DNA from: Prorocentrum cordatum
Lineage: Eukaryota; Sar; Dinophyceae; Prorocentrales; Prorocentraceae
Length of the DNA stretch: 24,000 nucleotides
Assembly: GCA_963575745.1 (NCBI GenBank)
Contig: CAUYUJ010004002.1
Span: 565,163-589,162 of the forward strand
Reading direction: 5' to 3'
The position numbers and the translations under genes are program-made. The notes beneath the pieces are model-generated. The model did not search any database, had not been told where the DNA came from, and was given only the letters and a program-made list of their open reading frames with translations. Positions 18,580 to 24,000 of this stretch are shown one piece after another; the stretch's first letter is position 1, and the number at the start of each line of letters is the position of its first letter.

Positions 18580-18775
18580 AAATCGGATCGAATCGGACTG
18601 TGCGTCGGTTTGGGCCGAATCGGCACGAAGCCGAAATCGAATCGGATCGGCCGCAGCAGGATGCACAGCAGCTCCACACAAACATCGGGCCACATCGACT
18701 TGTAGTAATGTCAGAATCGAATCGGATCGAGTCAGCCAGAATCGACATCGAATCGGATCGAAATTCGGGTGTGTC
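18580..18775 (+). repeat. Cluster of ATCGAATCGGATCG motifs
   Basis: AATCGAATCGGATCG or a close variant occurs near 18635, 18714 and 18743, and a permuted form AATCGGATCGAATCGG near 18584. Spacing is irregular and partial GAATCGGC forms lie between. Confidence 0.8.
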
Positions 18776-19047
18776 AAAAAGAGGAGGGGCCATGAAAAGG
18801 GGGGGGAGCGCATCATGGCCCGAGGCATGTGCACGGACGGGTGAGATGAGAGAAACAGGAGCGGGAATAATCCCACCAGCCGTCTGTGCGGAGGTGGTCT
18901 GAGCCACTTCTTCTTCCAACCCGCATCTTCCCGTTCGGGGCGAGGTTTCCCGCTCTTCCCTTTGTGCAGAAAAAACCCGTCCTGCCCCCCACCCGACTGG
19001 CAGCCAACCAGGACACATGAGACACCCCCCCAAAACCCTGTCAAATA

Positions 19048-19305
19048 ACAAAACGATATACAAGTTGCCTCCAAATCTCGAGCATGCGCGGGCGCTGCGC
19101 GACCACTTTGCATATGTTTTCGACAGGGATGGCGGGGGGGCCCTCGCATTGCGTGCTGCACGCAAGCCTACCAAACTTGACAAAAACACTCCAAATACAC
19201 CTTCCTCCAACTATGGAGCTTGCGCGGGCGCTGCGCGACCACTCTGCATTAGTTCCGAACGGGGACACTCGGGTGCTACTTATGTGCTGCAAAGGCGGGT
19301 GGGAG
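19048..19305 (+). repeat. Imperfect tandem duplication, period about 136 bp
   Basis: GCGCGGGCGCTGCGCGACCA begins at 19086 and again at 19222. Both copies are preceded by CCTCCAA and a GAGC word, and followed by CTYTGCAT and a CGAACGGGGAC/CGACAGGGATG region. Confidence 0.8.
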
Positions 19306-19439
19306 TGAGCGAAACGGCTTGCGCCTTGTGGGCAGGAGGCGTATTGACTCCTCCCCCCAAAATGTAAGAATTCCTCGAACACCGCAGGAGAATTGTGTGT
19401 GCTGCCTTGCTGTCGTTTCGCTTCCGATGGAGCCGGAGC

Positions 19440-19920
19440 CTCAACATGGCTCCAAGATGACCCAAGAGGGGCCCGCAGAGCAAGAAGGATTCCCACGAGC
19501 GCCGAAGAACGCCTCAAGAGCGCCCCAAAAAAAATGCCATGACGCAACTCACCGGGCTCCAGAAAAAGGCATCGCCAATGGAAAACCCCCCCTATTTGAT
19601 CGATGCCTTCCAGGGTGGCAGCCCTGGGGGCTTGCAAGAGGCATCCAAGAAGGTGTCAAACTAATTCCAATGGCTCCAACAGGGCCCCAGGAACACCAAA
19701 GAGCGAACAAAGAGGGCTCCAGCATGCGCGTCCTCGAGCACAGGAGGGACAACCCAGATCCGCGCCGCCACCTTGGTTGAACGATGTCCTCCAAGATTAC
19801 TCCAAAAAGGCCCTGAAGGCCCCCAGGAGAGCCCCAAGACACAAGCAAAACGGGTCAGGGGGGCTTCCAGCATGACCCCGACAGGTCCCCAGACCGCTCC
19901 AAGTTGCAGGAGGCCTCTGT
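19440..19920 (+). repeat. Degenerate CCAAGA-type short-period repeat, block 3
   Basis: Recurring words CTCCAAGATGACCCAAGAGG, GCCTCAAGAGCGCCCCAA and CCCAGGAGAGCCCCAAGACA, in the same style and orientation as block 2 but more diverged. Confidence 0.65.
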
Positions 19921-19991
19921 TAAGGGCGCCCCCAAGACCTCCAACACCCGCGGATGAGTTCGGCCTTTTAGGCCCTTCGCTTGCGATGCGC

Positions 19992-20115
19992 TTGCAAGGT
20001 GGGATATTTTTTAAAAAAGTCGCATGGCGAGCGCGCCGACAACGTCAGTAGAATAGCACGGGCCGCGGGCACCCTAATTGCCGGCGCGCGCGCCGAGCAA
20101 GCCGACTAAACCTAC
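19992..20115 (+). repeat. Long-range direct repeat, copy 1
   Basis: TGCAAGGTGGGATATTTTTT, GGCGAGCGCGCCGAC, CGGGCCGCGGGC and CCTAAT occur in the same order and similar spacing at 21462-21585. Confidence 0.7.
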
Positions 20116-20389
20116 CGCCGAGGGAAGCTGCGCCGGGGCTGGGCTGCGCCGGGGTGGAAGCTGCCAGCTGCGGAGGCGGCTGGAAAGTTGCAACGTGCGA
20201 GTATCACGGGAGCGACATCGCCAGGCACGGGAATTAATCCTTGTCGTGAAGGGCGCCAGAGGACTGGGAGGCAAACCGCAAGGTGACACGCCAGGCTGGA
20301 CAAGAAGGCTGAAGCACTCCTGCAAGCACGGCGGCCAGCACCCCAGCGGCCAGCGGAGGGACAGAGCCAGGGAAGTGCATTCACTGCCG

Positions 20390-20870
20390 AAGCTGGTCAG
20401 AACGCGCGGACCTGTCCGCCAGAACACTCGGAACCACGGCACGGAAAGAGTGCACGGCCAGGTGACGGGCGCCTCCACCACTGATGAGGAAGTCGGAGCC
20501 CAGCGTCAGTGACGGAGAAAGAGCCAGACACGGCAAAACCGACGGTGTCTGGGGACCAAGGCCAGGAGGAGTGCAAGCACATGCGCCGGAGCTGGTCAAG
20601 ACGCGTGAGTCGAGGACGCCACGCGAGGGCCAGTGCCAGGGAAACCACACCAGGCCGTGGCGGGGGCTGGGCGAAGGCCAAAAGGACCAAACACGGCCGG
20701 ACCGACCGGTGTCTGGGGACCAGGGCCCGATGTGAACGCACGTGAACCGGGGCTGGTCAAGACGCGCCAGTCGCAAACGTCACGACAAGGCCATAGCCGG
20801 GGAAACCACGCCAGGCCGTGGCGGGGCCCAGGTAAAGACCAGAGTGAGAACAGTGCTGAAACGGCCATGG
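20390..20870 (+). repeat. Imperfect tandem repeat, period about 160-200 bp
   Basis: GCTGGTCAAGACGCG-type words lie at about 20392, 20591 and 20752. GGTGTCTGGGGACCA lies at about 20544 and 20708. GAAACCACRCCAGGCCGTGG lies at about 20641 and 20812. Both strands carry several overlapping frames because of this. Confidence 0.8.
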
Positions 20871-21269
20871 CCTTAAGGCACGGTGCGTCTCGCCCCGGTA
20901 TTGGTGGCGACTGGGAGTCAGGTCCCCAAGGGCGGGGAGGCCGAGCCAGTGGCCGAGCAGGGACCGAGGCGGCCCAGGGAGCCGAAGCCGAGGGACCAGG
21001 TCAGGCCATGACAAGGTCCAGGCGTCAGTCCGAGTGAAACCACCACAGTAGCGGCCATGGCCGATAGGCGCGCTGCACCCGCCCCAGCGGGATCAGCGAG
21101 CCCGGTATTGACGGCACCCGGGGGGGCATCTCAAGGGCGAGGGACCTTGCCGGGCGCCGTGAAGGTACTCACCACACGACCCAGGGCTGCCAGTGGGGGC
21201 TGAAGGCCACTGCTGCCAGATGAAGTGAAGGCTGGTATATCATGCGGTCGATGACATGCATGCTGCGCG

Positions 21270-21456
21270 CGGTCCGCAGCACCGTGCCGACTGCTTTTGT
21301 CCCCCGTCCGTACACCTTGCCGTGGGGGGCAGCACTGGGGCCAGGCCCACTTGTGCTCGGGGGGGCGGACCAGGCACTGCGGGCGAGGGCAGACGAAAGC
21401 GCGAATGCGGTGCGCCGCGAAAGCACCGTGCCGGCTGCGTCTGTCCCCCGCCCGGG
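21270..21456 (+). repeat. Imperfect tandem duplication, period about 143 bp
   Basis: AGCACCGTGCCGACTGC followed by TGTCCCCCGTCCG (from about 21278) recurs as AGCACCGTGCCGGCTGC followed by TGTCCCCCGCCCG (from about 21421). Confidence 0.65.
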
Positions 21457-21461
21457 CAGCG

Positions 21462-21585
21462 TGCAAGGTGGGATCTTTTTTTTGTTGCCAGCCGAAGGCG
21501 AGCGCGCCGACGGCGAGTCAAGGTCCGAACGGGCCGCGCGAGGGCCTAATCAACCTAGCAAAAGCAGGCCGACCACCGCAAACAA
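21462..21585 (+). repeat. Long-range direct repeat, copy 2
   Basis: TGCAAGGTGGGATCTTTTTT, GGCGAGCGCGCCGAC, CGGGCCGCGCGA and CCTAAT match the copy at 19992-20115, about 1470 bp away. Confidence 0.7.
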
Positions 21586-21659
21586 GGTGGCATACGCGAA
21601 GCATCCAGAATTTACAAATGATCTGAAGTTCGGGGACAGGTGGAATATTAGCTGAGCAA

Positions 21660-21805
21660 GGAGGACGGAGAGAGAAGAATGAGGACACAAGGACAAGGAT
21701 AATGGCGATGAGCATGAAGGTGGAGCAGGAGGAGCAGGATGAACTAGGAGGATAGAGGGAGGATACGACATGAAGGTGAATGGGGAAGCAGAGAGGAGGC
21801 GCATG
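21660..21805 (+). repeat. Purine-rich GGA/GAT/GAA stretch
   Basis: Almost free of pyrimidine runs, with degenerate AGGA and AGGAT words. I see no gene from 21590 to 22040. Confidence 0.7.
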
Positions 21806-22045
21806 ACATAGTGATAATGATGGTGCAATGCGCACCGCTGTCCACCGTAATCATATAAGCCCCCCCCTAACGTGGCAAATCCCTTACTTAACCTGACCCA
21901 GTAGTAAAGCTAACGTGACCGACGGCTCGGCGACACCAGTGTGTCACGCGCGCGCTGTAGCGAATGATGCATCAGAATGGCACAGCAAAATGCAAACTGC
22001 CACCTGTATCACCAATCCGTCTTCGTTTCCACTGAAAAATCTGGC

Positions 22046-22640
22046 GGGCGCTGAAGCGAGAGCAACATTCGCAATCATGATTGTGGCCGTCGCTGAGGCG
22101 AGAGCGACGTTCTCAATGATGAAAATGGCCGGCGTGGAGGCGAGAGCAACGTCCGCAATCGTGGATGTGGCCGACGCTGAAGCGAGAATACTTGTTCCAA
22201 TCGTAGGTGCGGCCAACGCTGACGCGAGAGTAACGTTTGCAATCATGGATATGATATGGCCGGCACTGAGGCGAGAGTAACTAAATTTCGCAATCGTGGG
22301 TGACCGGCGCTGAAACGAGAACAACATTCGCATTCATGGATGGTGCCGGCGCCGATGCGACAACAACATGCGCCATCATGGATGTGGCCGGTGTTGACAC
22401 GAGAGCAACATTCGCAATCATGGATATGGCTGGCACTGAGGCGACAGCAGCCGTCATAGTCGTGGATGTTGCTGGCGCTGAGGCGAGGGCAACGTTCGCA
22501 GTAACGGATGTGGCCGGCACTGAGAGGAGAGCAACGTTCGCAATCATTGATGTGGCAGGCGCTGAACCGAAAACAAATCGCACTCATGGATGTGACCTGC
22601 GCTCCGGCGAAACAACCATCCGCAAGCATGGGTGCGCCAT
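22046..22640 (+). repeat. 42-bp minisatellite, about 14 copies, open as a 14-residue repeat
   Basis: The unit GCTGAGGCGAGAGCAACG + TTCGCAATCATGGATGTGGC + CGGC encodes (A)EARATFAIMDVAG. Five copies keep one frame (frame 21915-22280). Two are broken by small indels around 22240-22310, and about six more are again in one frame (22300-22647). Many differences among copies are third-position changes (GAA/GAG, ACA/ACG, GCA/GCG). Because 42 is a multiple of three the opposite strand is also open, so coding is not shown. If translated it would be an Ala-rich amphipathic repeat. No flanking domain, start context or splice site identifies a gene. Confidence 0.85.
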
Positions 22641-22812
22641 GGGTTAAAGCCAAAACAAAGCAAATACAGTGGATCTGGCCACTGGCGAAGCAAGAGCATT
22701 CGTCGCAACCGTCGGCGAGGTGTCCCACTGCACACGCACACTGGCCCTAGCGCAAGCAGAGTAGCACCACTAAGACGAGCAACGCCAGAAGCTCTTTGCG
22801 CGCGCGCTGGTG

Positions 22813-23110
22813 CGTGTAGTGTTGCTGGTTCCCGTCGTGTTGGTCACACTGGTACTGCTGGTCGCGTTGGCGTTGCTTCGCGTGGCGTTGTTGCTCCCCG
22901 TCGTGCCAGTCACAGTGGTGTTGCTGATAATGCTGGTGCTGCTGCGTTTGGTGTTGCTGCTTGCTGTCGTTGATGTCACAATGTTTCTGCTGGTGGCGTT
23001 TGTGCTGCGGCGCGTGGTGCTGCTGATCCACCCTCCGTCGTGGTGCTGCTAGTGTCGCTGGTGCTGGTGCGCGTGGTGGTGGTGGTGGTGGTGCGGTTTG
23101 CCGTCGTGCT
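22813..23110 (+). repeat. 66-bp minisatellite, three full copies and diverged ones, direct orientation
   Basis: Copies start at 22813, 22879, 22945 and 23011 with the words GTTGCTGGTTCCCGTCGTG, GTCACACTGG and GCGTTGCTTCGCGTGG. Translated on the plus strand each gives a 22-residue hydrophobic unit of the type RVVLLVPVVLVTLVLLVALA. This follows from GTT/CTG/GTC-rich composition. The opposite strand reads Asn/Thr/Ser-rich. Confidence 0.85.
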
Positions 23111-23184
23111 GATCAAAAAGGTTATGCTGGTGTCGCTCGTGTGGCTTGCACTACTGACTGTTTCTGTTGCTGTTGGCGATGGTG

Positions 23185-23211
23185 TTGCTGCTGCTGCTGC
23201 TGCTGCTGCTG
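23185..23211 (+). repeat. (CTG)n trinucleotide tract
   Basis: About nine uninterrupted CTG triplets, lying between the direct and inverted groups of 66-bp repeats. Confidence 0.95.
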
Positions 23212-23234
23212 CGCACCGCCGTGACGCGCACCAC

Positions 23235-23370
23235 AAGACTCAGCAGCACGACGCGCGCCAGCACAAGCACCACGAACAGCACCACCGTAATCAGCGCGAC
23301 GAAATGCAGCAACACTAAACGCAACCAGCAGTTCCACTAGAACGAGCACGGCGGGAACCAGCAGCGCCAG
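23235..23370 (-). repeat. 66-bp minisatellite family, inverted group 1
   Basis: The reverse complement contains GCTGGTTCCCGCCGTGCTCG, GTGTTGCTGCATTTCGTCGC and GTGGTGCTTGTGCTGGCGCG, aligning with the direct copies at 22813-23010. Confidence 0.75.
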
Positions 23371-23475
23371 GCAATTCGCGCTGGACTGCGCGAGTACCCC
23401 CACCCCCCGCAGGCCAGACCAGCGGGGGGGGGAGGCGTTTAGCGCAAAGCGTCACGGCGCAACTCGCTCGATTTT
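23330..23475 (+). repeat. ~140-bp direct repeat, copy 1
   Basis: GTTCCACTAGAACGAGCACG, GCGGGAACCAGC, TTCGCGCTGGACTGCGCGAG, GGGGAGG and GCGCAAAGCGTCACGGC occur in the same order as at 23815-23955. The first part overlaps inverted group 1 of the 66-bp family. Confidence 0.85.
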
Positions 23476-23744
23476 TCGCAGGGTACAGGGGCGTCCCAGA
23501 GCAGAAATGCGCAGTCCGTCCGCGCGAAGTCTTGCGAACCCCACCCCGGGAGCAATTGTTGCTCGGCCCAAGCCCAAACGGCGGTCGCTCTCAGGGAACG
23601 GGTTGCGCCAGCCGGGGCCTATAGTAGCAGCCCTAACAATGAACGCCAGGGCGAGCGCGAGGACGGGGTAGGGACTCGTCGTGGGCCATGTGGGCCCGCC
23701 GTCAGCTCCCGCCGCCTACCGCCGCCCAGCCCGGACAGCAGTTC

Positions 23745-23860
23745 CAGCGACCAGCACCGGCGCCCTGTCTCGCCAGCAGCAGCACCACGCGAAGCAGCAC
23801 CAACGCCATCGACCGTTCCACTAGAACGAGCACGACGGGAACCAGCTACGCCAGGCGATT
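23745..23860 (-). repeat. 66-bp minisatellite family, inverted group 2
   Basis: The reverse complement contains GCTGGTTCCCGTCGTGCTCG and GCGTTGGTGCTGCTTCGCGT then GGTGCTGCTG, close to the first direct copy at 22813. Confidence 0.75.
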
Positions 23861-23955
23861 CGCGCTGGACTGCGCGAGCGCCCCCATCCCTCCGGCGGGG
23901 GGAGGTGTTCCCGTGCTCCAACGCAAAGCGTCACGGCCCAAATCGTTTGGTTTTG
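23815..23955 (+). repeat. ~140-bp direct repeat, copy 2
   Basis: GTTCCACTAGAACGAGCACG, ACGGGAACCAGC, TTCGCGCTGGACTGCGCGAG, GGGGGGAGG and ACGCAAAGCGTCACGGC, about 484 bp after copy 1. I see no gene in 23480-23740 between the copies. Confidence 0.85.
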
Positions 23956-24000
23956 AGCCCCAAGGCAAGGACCACGGCCTGTCCCACAGGAGCCGGCTGC

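Noticed and set aside
18930-19010. HKGKSGKPRP on the minus strand as the cyclophilin TGEKG..GKPL segment
   Set aside because: The similarity is limited to KGKSGKP; the sequence after it does not match and the FHR motif does not follow.
21169-21250. Possible WD-repeat-like exon ending at a GTGAGTACC donor on the minus strand
   Set aside because: HLAAVAFSPHWQPWVV has some WD flavour and the donor is good, but there is no second repeat or upstream acceptor to support it.
1-24000. tRNA, rRNA, snRNA, CRISPR or prokaryotic insertion sequences
   Set aside because: I looked for B-box sequences, conserved rRNA words and regularly spaced direct repeats with unique spacers; none was convincing.

Overview
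The window looks like nuclear DNA of a dinoflagellate, or a protist with very similar gene architecture. It is GC-rich, gene-poor and packed with microsatellites, minisatellites, foldback elements and degenerate short-period repeats. It has no bacterial-style operons and no long credible uninterrupted genes. The clearest evidence is a split gene on the minus strand. Four very short exons of a cyclophilin (peptidyl-prolyl cis-trans isomerase), of 19, 59, 63 and about 55 nt, lie in order between 18058 and 7092. They join in frame into an unbroken cyclophilin-B-like core. Two of the introns can only be read as GA-AG introns. GA donors are rare elsewhere but known in dinoflagellates, which is the main reason for the assignment. 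The genus cannot be determined from the sequence.

Layout. 1-4 kb: copies of a dispersed GGGGCC-rich repeat, a GT/GA microsatellite, a 16-bp minisatellite and a long inverted repeat; no convincing gene. 4.0-5.4 kb, minus strand: an open segment with pentatricopeptide-repeat (PPR) character ending at a GTGAG donor, with unassigned exon-like pieces on both sides. 5.5-7.0 kb: a degenerate CCAAGA-type repeat and small hairpins. 7.1-18.1 kb, minus strand: the cyclophilin gene. Its introns of 734, 7119 and 2918 bp hold (TCC)n, (GTC)n and (CA)n tracts, an 89-bp tandem array, a two-copy ~131-bp MITE-like family, two other ~130-140 bp foldback elements, long palindromes and a CCAAGA-type block. 18.1-24 kb: repeats almost throughout. 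These are a cluster of a 14-bp motif, tandem duplications, a second CCAAGA-type block, ~165-bp repeats, a 42-bp minisatellite that stays open as a 14-residue repeat, and a 66-bp repeat present in both orientations.

The N-terminal cyclophilin exons (including the FHR motif) and the C-terminal exons (KHVVFG onward) were looked for by eye and not found. They probably lie outside the window or in exons too short to recognise. Most other long open frames are side effects of repeats whose period is a multiple of three, or of high GC content, and are not annotated as genes. No RNA genes, CRISPR arrays or prokaryotic mobile elements were seen. All spans of repeats are eye estimates.
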